Assembly (NCBI RefSeq): GCF_004123195.1
Contig: NZ_SDLI01000012.1
Location: forward strand, 47,982-111,981
Source: Ammoniphilus sp. CFH 90114
GTDB lineage: Bacteria > Bacillota > Bacilli > Aneurinibacillales > RAOX-1
Length of the DNA stretch: 64,000 bases
Reading direction: 5' to 3'
Shown: positions 1-8,118 of the stretch, in pieces
How positions within the stretch are numbered: the stretch's first letter is position 1
Layout of the letters: each line of letters opens with the position of its first letter
Notes under the pieces: generated by a model
What the model was told of the DNA's origin: nothing
The model's input: the letters and a program-made list of their open reading frames with translations, nothing else
Databases searched by the model: none
Translations under genes and position numbers: made by a program

Positions 1-14
1 TAAACTACGTTCAT
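1..14 (-). CDS. 5' end of an unidentified minus-strand gene, cut by the window edge
   Basis: Reading leftward, an ATG at 14-12 is followed by three sense codons (Asn-Val-Val) before the window ends. A strong ribosome binding site, GGAGGT, lies about six bases upstream (plus-strand acctcc at 21-26). Only four codons are visible, so the product cannot be identified. The call rests only on the spacing of site and start. Confidence 0.45.
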
Positions 15-78
15 TTCTTTACCTCCTCACAAACAGCTAGACTCTCGTTTATCTTTCCCTTTTCTTCTCTATCCAAAA

Positions 79-126
79 AATAAAAAGGCCGTCCCATAAG
101 AATCATTTCTTATGAAACGGCCTTGG
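79..126 (-). terminator. Intrinsic terminator of the YugP-type protease gene
   Basis: On the minus strand AAGGCCGTTTCATAAGAA pairs across a short loop with TTCTTATGGGACGGCCTT (a few mismatches), then a T-rich run follows. It begins just after the stop codon of the protease gene. Confidence 0.85.
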
Positions 127-130
127 CTTG

Positions 131-814
131 TTAATCTTCTTCGCGACTACTAAAAATCCACAGATATTCTGCAAGCTGTATGATAGACATTAAGGCTGCG
201 GCCACATAGGTTAAGGCAGCGGCATTTAGCACCTTGCTAGCTCCACCCTCTTCATTATTGCGGATAAAGCCCATCTTAATCATTAAGTCCTTCGCTCTTG
301 AGCTGGCATTGAACTCTACAGGCAAAGTCACGACTTGGAATAGAACCGCTGCACTAAACAGGATAATTCCAAGAAGGAGCAGTCCTTGCATCTTAAAGAA
401 GAACCCACCTAAAAGCAACAATGGGGCAATTCCTGAAGAGAAGTTGACCACAGGAAAAATTCGATGGCGTGCAACTAGCATCGGATATCGGACTTTATCC
501 TGAATCGCGTGGCCGACTTCATGACAAGCAACGGACATGGCTGCAATGGAACTGCTTCCATAAACGGAATCAGAGAGTCGAACGGCTTTCGCGATGGGAT
601 CATAATGGTCGGTTAAATTGCCCGGCACATGTTGAACAGGGATATGAGATAAACCATTGGCATCTAGCATTCTTCGAGCCGCTTCTGCCCCAGACATACC
701 GGAGGAAGTCTGCACATCCGCAAACTTCTTAAAGGTTCCCTTTACACGGAATGAGGCCCACATGCTTAGACCAAACGCCGCAATAATCAAAATCGTAAAA
801 GGTGTAAAAAACAT
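131..814 (-). CDS. yugP: YugP-type membrane zinc metallopeptidase
   Basis: A 227-residue integral membrane protein with the zinc protease motif HEVGH at residues 98-102. A hydrophobic N-terminal anchor (about residues 4-22) precedes it, and two or three hydrophobic segments follow (about 120-165 and 198-220). The order anchor, HEVGH, membrane hairpin matches the YugP family (neutral zinc metallopeptidase_2), whose usual length is about 225 residues. Substrates are not known. The gene has its own terminator and lies 39 bases downstream of a MerR-type regulator on the same strand, so co-transcription is possible. Family assignment is strong; function is inferred from the motif only. Confidence 0.88.
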   Translation of the reverse strand: MFFTPFTILIIAAFGLSMWASFRVKGTFKKFADVQTSSGMSGAEAARRMLDANGLSHIPVQHVPGNLTDHYDPIAKAVRLSDSVYGSSSIAAMSVACHEVGHAIQDKVRYPMLVARHRIFPVVNFSSGIAPLLLLGGFFFKMQGLLLLGIILFSAAVLFQVVTLPVEFNASSRAKDLMIKMGFIRNNEEGGASKVLNAAALTYVAAALMSIIQLAEYLWIFSSREED

Positions 815-853
815 GTTTAAAGTAAACCTCCTTTATACTAAAAAATATAAATT

Positions 854-1276
854 CTATAAGGGCACCTCACCTAAGAGAATGGCAATGGTATGATAAAGGG
901 ATGTCCCTTGGATAGAGATTTGTCTGGTTAAAGTTTTCAGTTGTTTTTCGTTTAGCTTAGAAAGCATGGGTTTAAGCTTCAGTACTTCGCTCTCTAACTT
1001 TTTCATTTGTTCTTGGATTTCGTGTATTCTCTTAGAAATATCTTGTGCAGAGATATTGCACGAATCGAGTGTATCTAATCTTTCTTTTATCTCTACAAGA
1101 GATAATTTCTCCCTCTTAAACATCTCAATCAGTTTAAGTCGTTCTAATGTGTTCTCATTGTAATAGCGATACCCTGAATCCGAGCGTTCGGGGACGAGAA
1201 GCCCCATCTGGGTGTAGTAATCGAGGGTTCGTTTGGATACTTTCGCTATTTCGGCTATTTCGCCTATCCTATACAT
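854..1276 (-). CDS. MerR-family transcriptional regulator
   Basis: I place the start at the ATG at 1276 (140 residues, beginning MYRIGEIAEIAKVSK) because the MerR winged helix normally starts there and AAGGAGGTG lies just upstream (plus strand 1291-1299). The longer open frame to 1330 adds residues unlike the family. The N-terminal half is a typical MerR DNA-binding domain with RTLDYYTQMGLL and the GYRYY wing. The C-terminal half is a predicted coiled coil of about 60 residues for dimerisation. No cysteine cluster for metal binding is seen, so the signal is unknown. The downstream yugP-type gene is a possible co-transcribed partner. Confidence 0.88.
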   Translation of the reverse strand: MYRIGEIAEIAKVSKRTLDYYTQMGLLVPERSDSGYRYYNENTLERLKLIEMFKREKLSLVEIKERLDTLDSCNISAQDISKRIHEIQEQMKKLESEVLKLKPMLSKLNEKQLKTLTRQISIQGTSLYHTIAILLGEVPL

Positions 1277-1411
1277 CGTCCCAAAGCTACCACCTCCTTG
1301 CCTGTCTATTTTTATTTTATCAATTCTCATTCTGTACAGTCAAACGTTATGGTGGTAATTTTTCCTTCGTACTATTACATACGATACAGGATGCTGGAGG
1401 TTTCGTAAAAA

Positions 1412-1470
1412 ATGAAAAAATCTCGCCTCCCTTCTCCTTGTTGGATCTGAAAAGAGGCAAGATTTTTCAG
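1412..1470 (-). terminator. Intrinsic terminator of the spore lipoprotein gene
   Basis: The inverted arms AAAAATCTCGCCTC (about 1416-1429) and GAGGCAAGATTTTT (1454-1467) lie right after the stop codon of the lipoprotein gene. On the minus strand the stem ends in a T-rich run. The loop is about 24 bases. Confidence 0.75.
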
Positions 1471-1472
1471 GA

Positions 1473-1958
1473 TTACTTACGATCACGCAGCATTTTAAAG
1501 TCTTTTTCTAGATTCTTAATCGTTTTACCTTCCGATTCGATACTATCTCGGTGGAGGATAGCGACTCGTTCATACCATTCCGGGTCGGAGCTCGCCTGCA
1601 AGCGATAATTCGGCATTTGTTCTTTCATCTTCTGTTCTAGCTTCATCTGAGCTTCTAATGGGTCCACATTCGGTTTTACTTTATAGCCCATTAGCGCTTC
1701 CTTTCCGAATACGACGATAACCGGTTCACTTACTTCAGGCACTTCTTCAATCATTTCTTGCATCTTGAGAGAAGCCGAATGGTTGAAGGTCCTCACCCTT
1801 TCCTCTCCAGCACCTCGCACGGTCGTTTGAGCTTGTTGCTCATTTTGAGTTTTAGCCTTTTTCTCATCTCCGCCTTTTGCTTGTTCCTTATCTTTGCCAC
1901 AGCCTGCGATGGAAGCAGCCATGATCACAGACAAAAAAACATAAACGATTCTTGGCAT
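1473..1958 (-). CDS. YhcN/YlaJ-type sporulation lipoprotein
   Basis: A 161-residue lipoprotein. The ATG at 1958 is preferred to the one at 1964 because AGGAGGT lies eight bases upstream of it. A short hydrophobic signal ends in the lipobox SIAGC, followed by a charged linker rich in Lys, Gln and Glu. The C-terminal 100 residues carry VIVVFGKEALMGYKV and a Lys/Glu-rich tail typical of the YhcN/YlaJ family of spore-associated lipoproteins. In Bacillus, members are made in the forespore or sit in the spore inner membrane. Their role, probably in germination or outgrowth, is poorly defined. The family call comes from pattern recognition and would benefit from a profile search. Confidence 0.72.
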   Translation of the reverse strand: MPRIVYVFLSVIMAASIAGCGKDKEQAKGGDEKKAKTQNEQQAQTTVRGAGEERVRTFNHSASLKMQEMIEEVPEVSEPVIVVFGKEALMGYKVKPNVDPLEAQMKLEQKMKEQMPNYRLQASSDPEWYERVAILHRDSIESEGKTIKNLEKDFKMLRDRK

Positions 1959-2112
1959 GTCCATATACCTCCTATCATGAATTGAAAATATCTGTATTCT
2001 CTATTGTTTCGTAGGTTCAGGCTTCCTATGTAAATAAAAATTTTATAGGCGAGTCACCAATTTTCGAGTTCTCAATATCATGTAATTGTGATGAAAAAAG
2101 TGAGGTGACGCT

Positions 2113-2544
2113 ATGGCGGTGATTAAAGCCCGAGAAGAGGACGTAAAGTTATTAGCTAGGTTGATGAGGGCCGAGGCCGAAGGAGAAGGCGAACAAGGGA
2201 TGCTCATGGTGGGCAACGTCAGTGTGAACCGGGTTCGCAGTGCCTGTCTTGACTTTAAAGATATTCGGACCATCCCGCAGATGGTCTATCAGAAGCCAGG
2301 TGGCTATGAAGCAGTGGATAAACCTTACTTCTACCAAAAAGCCCGCGACAGTGAACTACGACTCGCCCGCCGACTTATTAAGGGAGAAAGATTGCATCCC
2401 GCTGAATTTAGCTTATGGTTCTTCAAACCGACAGGGGCATGTCCGCCACAATGGTGGAACCAATGGAATGTTGGTCGATACAAATCGCATTGTTTCTATA
2501 AGCCAACCGGCCAAGATTGTCCAGACGTTTATAATGCATATTAA
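2113..2544 (+). CDS. cwlJ: Spore cortex-lytic hydrolase CwlJ
   Basis: A 143-residue single-domain cell wall hydrolase of the SleB/CwlJ type (Hydrolase_2). It carries LARLMRAEAEGEGEQG with the catalytic glutamate region, VGNVSVNRV, and a C-terminal block FKPTGACPPQWW. The protein has no signal peptide, as expected for CwlJ, which is made in the mother cell and placed in the spore coat; SleB-type proteins carry a signal and a peptidoglycan-binding domain. The ATG is preceded by GTGAGGTGACGCT. The next gene, 14 bases downstream, is gerQ, and GerQ is needed for CwlJ to assemble in the coat. This known partnership supports both calls. Confidence 0.93.
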   Translation: MAVIKAREEDVKLLARLMRAEAEGEGEQGMLMVGNVSVNRVRSACLDFKDIRTIPQMVYQKPGGYEAVDKPYFYQKARDSELRLARRLIKGERLHPAEFSLWFFKPTGACPPQWWNQWNVGRYKSHCFYKPTGQDCPDVYNAY

Positions 2545-2558
2545 GGAGTGACTGATAC

Positions 2559-3125
2559 ATGCAGGAGTTTAATAGCGAAGAGTACACAAATAGCCGTCAA
2601 ACGGCAGTAAGTCCACATGGAATGTATGGATACGGAACAGGAATGCCTAAGCCTACACCTATGCCTATGCCGTTTCCTCAGCAACCTATGCTTCCTACCC
2701 AACAAGCGTTTGGCTTTCCTGGTCAACCTTTCGCACCCACACCGGTTTTTCCACCACAAGCTGCCGGTGCTATGATTCCAGGAACCATGGCTGCTCCTAC
2801 GGCGCCTACAATCCCTGGTATGCTTCCATTAGAGCAATCCTATATCGAGAACATTCTTAGACTTAACCGTGGCAAGGTAGGAACCTTCTATTTTACCTAT
2901 GAGAATAACAACCAATGGAATGCCAAGGTATACCGCGGTGTGATTGAAGCTGCTGGACGTGACCATATTATTCTAAGTGACCCTCAGACCGGAGCAAGAT
3001 ATCTGCTTCTTATGGTGAATTTCGACTACGCTACCTTCGACAGTGAACTCAACTATGAATATCCTTTCGGCGGCGGTACGTATGGTGGGGTTAGTCCTGT
3101 TCCTACAACGGCTACACCTAGATAA
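2559..3125 (+). CDS. gerQ: Spore coat protein GerQ
   Basis: A 188-residue protein with two parts. Residues 1-90 are rich in Pro, Met, Gln and Phe (low complexity, with repeated PMP and QQP stretches). Residues 91-175 form the conserved GerQ domain, including IENILRLNRGKVGTFYFTYE, AKVYRGVIEAAGRDHIILSD and NFDYATFDSELNY. GerQ is a mother-cell coat protein that localises CwlJ; in Bacillus it is cross-linked by transglutaminase during maturation, and the many Gln residues here fit that. The ribosome binding site is AAGGAGTG. It is followed by a strong terminator at 3137-3186, so cwlJ-gerQ is probably a two-gene operon. Confidence 0.93.
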   Translation: MQEFNSEEYTNSRQTAVSPHGMYGYGTGMPKPTPMPMPFPQQPMLPTQQAFGFPGQPFAPTPVFPPQAAGAMIPGTMAAPTAPTIPGMLPLEQSYIENILRLNRGKVGTFYFTYENNNQWNAKVYRGVIEAAGRDHIILSDPQTGARYLLLMVNFDYATFDSELNYEYPFGGGTYGGVSPVPTTATPR

Positions 3126-3136
3126 ATAACATAAAA

Positions 3137-3186
3137 AAGGATCCTGATCTACGATTTCCTATACATAGATCAGGATCTTTTTTTAT
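3137..3186 (+). terminator. Intrinsic terminator of cwlJ-gerQ
   Basis: ATCCTGATCT at 3141-3150 pairs with AGATCAGGAT at 3168-3177, followed by a run of seven T. On the other strand the stem is also followed by T residues, so it may serve the convergent small gene at 3183-3329 as well. Confidence 0.9.
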
Positions 3187-3329
3187 CTTTCCTCAAGGGT
3201 CTCGGTGACTTCCCACCCTTCCGCCATGAGGATTTCGAAAAGGGTTAGGGTGGCAGGGGTTAAGATAAATTCCTGTTCCTCTATCGAGCCGTCGTCTTTT
3301 TCTAATTTCATAATATACTTCGCGTACAT
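3183..3329 (-). CDS. Small hypothetical protein (48 residues)
   Basis: A short open frame from an ATG at 3329 to a TAA at 3185-3183, preceded by GGGGAG eight bases upstream. The product starts MYAKYIMKLEKDDGSIEE and ends EILMAEGWEVTETLEER. It is acidic with no signal or membrane segment, and the composition looks like a real folded small protein. It begins 33 bases after the stop of the alpha/beta hydrolase on the same strand, so the two probably share a transcript. Function unknown. The overlapping open frame 3193-3390 is rejected as a shadow. Confidence 0.68.
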   Translation of the reverse strand: MYAKYIMKLEKDDGSIEEQEFILTPATLTLFEILMAEGWEVTETLEER

Positions 3330-3362
3330 CCTTTTTCTCCCCTCTTTTTATGTCTGTCCCAC

Positions 3363-4493
3363 TTAGTGAACAAGGCCCTCCAATACCCACTCATGGGCTG
3401 TATCATGGTATAACAAGTCAAGGTGACCCAACGGCAAGACCGTTTTTCGTTTAACTTGATCTTGGGTTCGTACGATCCCTTCACTATACAGAGCGCTTTC
3501 CACAAAAACGAGTCCATCGCTAGGACCATCCCACTCTGTACAATAGCCTTTTATCAGAGGGTGTCCGCCAGCCAGCATATGAAGTTCAATATCTCGATCT
3601 ATTGGGGATTGTAGCAATTTCTCCATATAATTTCCACCTTCTTCTATGGCGGTTTCAATGCCTCGGGAGTGGATGAGCCAATTTTGTCCTCCGTGATACA
3701 AAGTTTGTGCCGTTAGCTGGATGGGATAGCGATCATCCCAGCGGTATAAGAGCTGGGACAGCCCAGGGAAGGCCCCTCCTTCTCTGTATATACTATGCGG
3801 GGTGGTATTGATGTATTGCCCGAACCAGAGCATGGAATCTACTGCTAAGGGAGCGCTTGTTTGCGTAGACTTCACCCACCAATTGGGCAGCAGGTGACGA
3901 AAGGGGTAATCCATTCCACGGTTTGGGGTTCCAAGGAGGATGACCTTTTCGATCTGCCCTTCAACAGCGGCGTCAAAGGACGCCCCCATACCCGCTAAGT
4001 AGCTCAAAGCGACAATCCCGCCCTTGCTGTGAGCGACGAGGTCTAGGCGATCGCTCTGAGAAAGTTCTTGAATGCGTTTGACGACATTAGATAATTGTAT
4101 CGCTTGAAGCATATTATCCCCATGCGGGTGAGCAAACGTGACAGCAAAGACGGATCGTCCCGCGGTATGTAGGGCGTATAATAATCCTTTCTGCTTCGTG
4201 AAGCCCTCGGCCCAAGCGACATTAGCATCATGACTTGCTCCGTGAACGAGTAAGACAGGATTCTCAAGCGAAGGCTGATCCGCTGCCAAATGATGGAGTA
4301 AAACATCGCGAGAATGCGGTGTAGAGGTCCCGAAGTATTGGACGATCTCTGGATCCTTGCCTTCTGTTGAAGAGATAAATTTTTCTTGGATTAAGCAGCT
4401 TTGTTGACCTTGAATTCTCTCTGTCCAAGACCAGTTGCGGCAATCGTCATGTCTTGAGACAACCTTATAGGGTTTATTCGAATCGTAAGCCAT
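3363..4493 (-). CDS. Alpha/beta hydrolase, lipase/esterase-like
   Basis: A 376-residue protein with an alpha/beta hydrolase core. VLLVHGASHDANVAW (about residues 80-95) forms the oxyanion strand. The nucleophile elbow is AHSKGG with Ser156, followed by VILLGTPNRG (185-193). Asp327 in GPSDGLVFVESAL and His357 in LPLGHLDLL are good candidates for the rest of the triad. The layout resembles bacterial class 2 and PGAP1-like lipases that act on esters or act as acyltransferases. No signal peptide is visible, so it probably acts in the cytoplasm. A small acidic protein gene follows 33 bases downstream. Substrate cannot be predicted. Confidence 0.82.
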   Translation of the reverse strand: MAYDSNKPYKVVSRHDDCRNWSWTERIQGQQSCLIQEKFISSTEGKDPEIVQYFGTSTPHSRDVLLHHLAADQPSLENPVLLVHGASHDANVAWAEGFTKQKGLLYALHTAGRSVFAVTFAHPHGDNMLQAIQLSNVVKRIQELSQSDRLDLVAHSKGGIVALSYLAGMGASFDAAVEGQIEKVILLGTPNRGMDYPFRHLLPNWWVKSTQTSAPLAVDSMLWFGQYINTTPHSIYREGGAFPGLSQLLYRWDDRYPIQLTAQTLYHGGQNWLIHSRGIETAIEEGGNYMEKLLQSPIDRDIELHMLAGGHPLIKGYCTEWDGPSDGLVFVESALYSEGIVRTQDQVKRKTVLPLGHLDLLYHDTAHEWVLEGLVH

Positions 4494-4595
4494 CCTTCTC
4501 CATCCCTCTTTTTGTAATGATCACTTGTCCTCTCCAGTTATGCCCCCAACAGGAGTTGTCCATAATACTGATACAAAAAATCCATAGAGGGTGGA

Positions 4596-4624
4596 TTTCC
4601 TTCCAGAGAAGAATCGTATATAAT
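4596..4624 (+). promoter_or_regulatory. Candidate promoter of purU
   Basis: A perfect -10 hexamer TATAAT lies at 4619-4624. A weak -35 (TTTCCT, 4596-4601) sits 17 bases upstream. An AATCCA...TGGATT inverted repeat just upstream (about 4577-4596) could be an operator or a stray hairpin. The rest of the 4494-4683 gap holds nothing I recognise. Confidence 0.5.
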
Positions 4625-4683
4625 GTTTTAAATATATAGAACCAAGTGTTACCGAACAGGTAGACAGGATGGAGGAAGAAGAA

Positions 4684-5556
4684 ATGAGAAAGTGGAATAT
4701 GAATGAAAAGAGAGCAAGATTGCTTATATCATGCGTAGATCGCCCGGGTATCGTAGCAGCTGTTTCCCGTTTTTTATTAGAACATGGAGCTAATATTGTT
4801 CAATCCGATCAATATACAACCGATCCTGTGCGAGGAATGTTCTTTATGAGAATTGTCTTTGATCTTGAGGATGTTGACCGTTCTCTGCAATTAATAGAAG
4901 AGCAGTTTGCCCAAGTTGCAGAACAGTTTGATATGAATTGGCATATTTCTGCTGAGAAAAAAATCAAGAGAATGGCGATCTTTGTTTCGAAGGAAGATCA
5001 TTGTTTGATGGAGTTGCTATGGCGTTGGAAGGCTGGTGAACTGCCAGTGGAGATTTCGATGGTGATTAGCAACTATGAAGATTCACGGGAAGCGGTTGAA
5101 GCCTACGGTATTCCTTACTTTTGTGTTCCCGTGACACCGAACACGAAAAAGGACGCTGAACAAAAGGCTCTCTATCTCATGAGAGATAAAGTAGACTTTA
5201 TCGTTTTGGCCAGATATATGCAGATTTTATCTTCAGATTTTGTATCCGAGTATCATCACCGAATTATTAATATCCATCACTCCTTCCTGCCGGCTTTCAT
5301 TGGAGCGAATCCTTATAAGAGAGCTTTTGAGCGAGGGGTAAAATTAATTGGTGCGACGGCTCACTATGTGACGAATGATTTGGATGAAGGTCCAATTATT
5401 GAACAGGATGTTCTTCGTGTAAACCATCGCTATACGGTTGAAGAACTAAAGGTCGTAGGACGTCAAGCTGAGCGTATTGCCTTGGCCAAAGCGGTATCTT
5501 GGCATATCCAGGACAAAGTGCTCGTGCACGAAAATAAAACCGTCGTATTCGACTAA
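4684..5556 (+). CDS. purU: Formyltetrahydrofolate deformylase
   Basis: Hydrolyses 10-formyl-tetrahydrofolate to formate and tetrahydrofolate, balancing one-carbon pools and supplying formate for purine synthesis. I choose the ATG at 4684 (290 residues) because GGAGG lies eight bases before it; the upstream in-frame ATG at 4669 overlaps that site. The N-terminal 80 residues form an ACT domain (ARLLISCVDRPGIVAAVSRF). The C-terminal domain is a formyltransferase fold with the catalytic Asn and His in INIHHSFLPAF and the conserved Asp in DLDEGPII. Length matches the family (280-300). It stands alone with its own promoter. Confidence 0.94.
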   Translation: MRKWNMNEKRARLLISCVDRPGIVAAVSRFLLEHGANIVQSDQYTTDPVRGMFFMRIVFDLEDVDRSLQLIEEQFAQVAEQFDMNWHISAEKKIKRMAIFVSKEDHCLMELLWRWKAGELPVEISMVISNYEDSREAVEAYGIPYFCVPVTPNTKKDAEQKALYLMRDKVDFIVLARYMQILSSDFVSEYHHRIINIHHSFLPAFIGANPYKRAFERGVKLIGATAHYVTNDLDEGPIIEQDVLRVNHRYTVEELKVVGRQAERIALAKAVSWHIQDKVLVHENKTVVFD

Positions 5557-5620
5557 TGTATAGAGACATCCCTCTCGTTTCGTGGTAATCTAGACCTAGA
5601 TTAAAGGGGGAAGTAACGAA

Positions 5621-6607
5621 ATGACAATGGGAGTGTCGGGGGCATCGAGTCAACTGCCTATAAGTACCAATGGTGTGAAGAGTCAAGGATCAACAGGAGA
5701 AGCTCCTGAATCCTCTACGTTTCAGGAATTAGTGGACAAGCACTTAGATGAGATTGGACGCGCTCAAGTAGCTTTTGACCAATATAGAAAGCAAGGTCGT
5801 CACGACTTAGCCGGCGGAGCCCATCAATGGGCACAGAAGCAGCGGGTTGCTCTTCAACATCTAGGACTTCAGCCGGAGCTTTATCAAGTAGGCGTCGATT
5901 TATCCCAACGTTTCACTAATCAATATCCTGCCGAAGTGGCCACATCCTATGACCCGGCTCAGCAGGGAAGAATCCTTCGGGCGGATCATCAGTTGTGGAT
6001 GGAGAAAGTAAATCAAGCGTATGGGAATTCATCTTTTGTTCCTGTTTCTACAGCAACTCCGACTGTCGAGCCGACTCCTGCTGTAGTTCAGCTGAAATCA
6101 CCTGAGGTGGTTACGGAACCGAGCAAGATATCGCCACCTCCACCTCCACCTGTTGAGCAGAAGCCCTTAGTCAAGAAGGAGGGCCCTCTGAACACGGCCC
6201 CACCTAAGGTGAAAGACTATATCGAGAGAGTCGCGAAAGAAGTCAATGTGGATCCGAACCTATTGGCGGCTATTGCCCATAATGAATCTGGATTTCGTTT
6301 AAGTGCACGAAGTTCGGCGGGGGCCATTGGGCTATTTCAACTTATGCCAAGTACAGCGAAGGAATTAGGGGTGAACCCCCATGATCCCTATCAGAATGTA
6401 TTGGGTGGAGCCAAATATATCAAGGATAAAATTGCGAAATATGATGGGGATATTAGACTAGCCCTAGCTGCTTACAATGCCGGTCCGGGGAATGTTGACC
6501 GCGCCATCAAGAAGGCAGGTAATGTCAAAGATTGGGATGTTGTACAAGCTTACTTGCCAAGGGAAACGCAACGATTTGTACCGAAGGTTTTGCGTTCTTA
6601 TACATAA
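5621..6607 (+). CDS. SLT-type lytic transglycosylase without a signal peptide
   Basis: A 328-residue protein. Residues about 196-320 form a soluble-lytic-transglycosylase (goose-lysozyme-like) domain with catalytic Glu222 in AHNESGF, followed by GAIGLFQLMPSTA and AYNAGPGNV. Such domains cleave the MurNAc-GlcNAc bond in peptidoglycan. Residues 1-140 show no signal peptide or membrane segment but look helical (STFQELVDKHLDEIGRAQVAF). Residues 140-195 form a Pro-rich linker with six prolines in a row. The start ATG is preceded by AAAGGGGGAAG. Export may be through the flagellar apparatus, as for some cell-wall enzymes, or the protein may be a spore component. Both are guesses. Confidence 0.85.
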   Translation: MTMGVSGASSQLPISTNGVKSQGSTGEAPESSTFQELVDKHLDEIGRAQVAFDQYRKQGRHDLAGGAHQWAQKQRVALQHLGLQPELYQVGVDLSQRFTNQYPAEVATSYDPAQQGRILRADHQLWMEKVNQAYGNSSFVPVSTATPTVEPTPAVVQLKSPEVVTEPSKISPPPPPPVEQKPLVKKEGPLNTAPPKVKDYIERVAKEVNVDPNLLAAIAHNESGFRLSARSSAGAIGLFQLMPSTAKELGVNPHDPYQNVLGGAKYIKDKIAKYDGDIRLALAAYNAGPGNVDRAIKKAGNVKDWDVVQAYLPRETQRFVPKVLRSYT

Positions 6608-6639
6608 GAAGAGGGAGCTCATGAGAGTTCCCTCTTCTT
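6606..6639. terminator. Hairpin between convergent transglycosylase and endonuclease IV genes
   Basis: AAGAAGAGGGA at 6606-6616 pairs with TCCCTCTTCTT at 6629-6639. It sits just past both stop codons. The T-run is poor on either side, so its strength as a terminator is uncertain. Confidence 0.6.
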
Positions 6640-6642
6640 GCA

Positions 6643-7749
6643 TTAGGTATGGGCTTGCGCCAGCCAGCCAATGATTCTATGATTGATTTGCTCTTCGGGT
6701 AGATTAGAGAACACTTGGTGCTCGTCTACGAGGTCATATAAACGCTCCATCGGTTCCCTCGCATCTTCCTTTTTCTTCTTTTTATCCTGTAAATCTGACC
6801 AGATCGTCTGAACCGTGTTATAGGGATGAAGATCATGTCCCTTAAAGAAGTGAGTGAGCCGTTCTACATCCTCTAAGTAGGCTTGTCCTAATCGCCCCTC
6901 CACCGTGTTGTTTAACAAGGCGATCTCCGCTTCATACATAGGGCGAACCGCGTTCTTATCCTTCCCTACCCAAGGGGTCTCGAGAATAATGGGTTTTCCT
7001 TGTGCCGCTTTATGGTGGACGATGTTTCGAATCGCCTGATAGCCAATTAAGCCAGAACCAAGGGGAGCATGGCGGTCTTTGGCTGCACCTCGGAAGTTTT
7101 TACTGTCATTAATATGGAATACGGCAAGACGATCTAGGCCAATCAACCGATCGAAATCATCCATGACCTGATCAAAGTCTCCCACAATATCATATCCAGC
7201 GTCATGGGTATGGCAGGTATCAAAACACACCGCTAATTTATCGTTATGTTTTACCTTTTCGATAATGGAAGCCAGCTCTTCAAAGTTTCTCCCGATCTCG
7301 GTTCCCTTCCCTGCCATCGTCTCCAGGGCGATATGTACGTCTTGATGAGGCTCTAAAACCTCATTTAATCCTTCGGCAATCCGGGCAATCCCATACTCAG
7401 GGTCTTTATCTGTATAGGCTCCAGGATGTAAGACAATATATTTCACACCCATGTAAGCGGTCCGTTTAATCTCTTCGCGTAGAAAATTAACCGCTAGCTC
7501 AAAGGTGTCTTCCTTATAGGAGGCAAGATTAATGATATAAGGGGCATGAACGACAATGTCTTCGATACCATGCCGAGCCATGAGAGCTCTTCCTTCTTCA
7601 ATGTATAAATCTTCCATGGGCTTTCGTCTTGTATTCTGTGGCGCGCCTGTATAAACCATAAACGAGGTAGCACCATAGCTGAGGGCCTCCTCCGTGGCAT
7701 TCAGTAAACCGGTCTTGGAAAAGGATACGTGTGATCCGATTTTTAGCAT
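6643..7749 (-). CDS. nfo: Deoxyribonuclease IV (endonuclease IV) with C-terminal extension
   Basis: An AP endonuclease of the TIM-barrel Nfo family, using zinc to cut DNA 5' of abasic sites in base excision repair. Conserved pieces include [13 protein letters not shown] at the N-terminus, [55 protein letters not shown] and DRHAPLGSG, which supply the metal-binding His, Glu and Asp residues. The core ends near residue 290. About 75 further residues follow, including a lysine cluster and an acidic helical segment. Usual family length is 280-300, so the tail is extra. It is translated in frame from a single start with no sign of frameshift. Confidence 0.93.
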   Translation of the reverse strand: MLKIGSHVSFSKTGLLNATEEALSYGATSFMVYTGAPQNTRRKPMEDLYIEEGRALMARHGIEDIVVHAPYIINLASYKEDTFELAVNFLREEIKRTAYMGVKYIVLHPGAYTDKDPEYGIARIAEGLNEVLEPHQDVHIALETMAGKGTEIGRNFEELASIIEKVKHNDKLAVCFDTCHTHDAGYDIVGDFDQVMDDFDRLIGLDRLAVFHINDSKNFRGAAKDRHAPLGSGLIGYQAIRNIVHHKAAQGKPIILETPWVGKDKNAVRPMYEAEIALLNNTVEGRLGQAYLEDVERLTHFFKGHDLHPYNTVQTIWSDLQDKKKKKEDAREPMERLYDLVDEHQVFSNLPEEQINHRIIGWLAQAHT

Positions 7750-7811
7750 ATCTTTCCTCTCTCCTTCTACTCAGGTCAAATATCTTTTTATCATATCAGA
7801 GTGAACATAAG

Positions 7812-7848
7812 AAAACCACACGACCGGCAAGGGCCATGTGGCTTTGAA
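7812..7848 (-). terminator. Intrinsic terminator of the DUF3892 gene
   Basis: On the minus strand AAGCCACATGGCC pairs with GGTCGTGTGGTTT, a 13-base stem with three G-U pairs, then T-rich sequence follows. Confidence 0.7.
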
Positions 7849-7851
7849 CCT

Positions 7852-8070
7852 CTAAAACCTAGGAAGCTGGTCAAGATTATGGCCTTCTATGGGCTGGACA
7901 GCGTCAATGATCCAAGAGCCGTCTTCGTGGATCTCGGAAAGAGAGTCTAATTCCCCTTGAAGAGCCATTTTTTCTGCTTCCTCGATCGTTAATACCGTGT
8001 CTTTATCCGTGAGAAAATGGGTAATCTTCCCCTCTTCATTCATACGTACGGCGACTAGCTTTAAACTCAT
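7852..8070 (-). CDS. DUF3892 family small protein
   Basis: A 72-residue soluble protein that begins LKLVAVRMNEEGKITHF and continues VLTIEEAEKMALQGELD. This matches the DUF3892 pattern, in which a short beta-strand pair precedes a helix that places a small domain. Family function is unknown. The ribosome binding site is AGGAGGTGG. It lies 48 bases downstream of queC on the same strand, so readthrough from the queuosine operon is possible, but the intervening spacing also permits a separate promoter. Confidence 0.75.
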   Translation of the reverse strand: MSLKLVAVRMNEEGKITHFLTDKDTVLTIEEAEKMALQGELDSLSEIHEDGSWIIDAVQPIEGHNLDQLPRF

Positions 8071-8118
8071 GGGTCCACCTCCTAGGCTGTCAGCTATAGT
8101 ATGGCCCCAAACGTTTCA

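Noticed and set aside
3193..3390. 65-residue open frame on the minus strand
   Set aside because: Overlaps the better 48-residue frame at 3183-3329, has no ribosome binding site and an unlikely basic sequence.
4577..4596. AATCCA/TGGATT repeat as a purine riboswitch
   Set aside because: The repeat is short and lies upstream of the -10 box, so it would not be in the RNA; no purine aptamer is seen.
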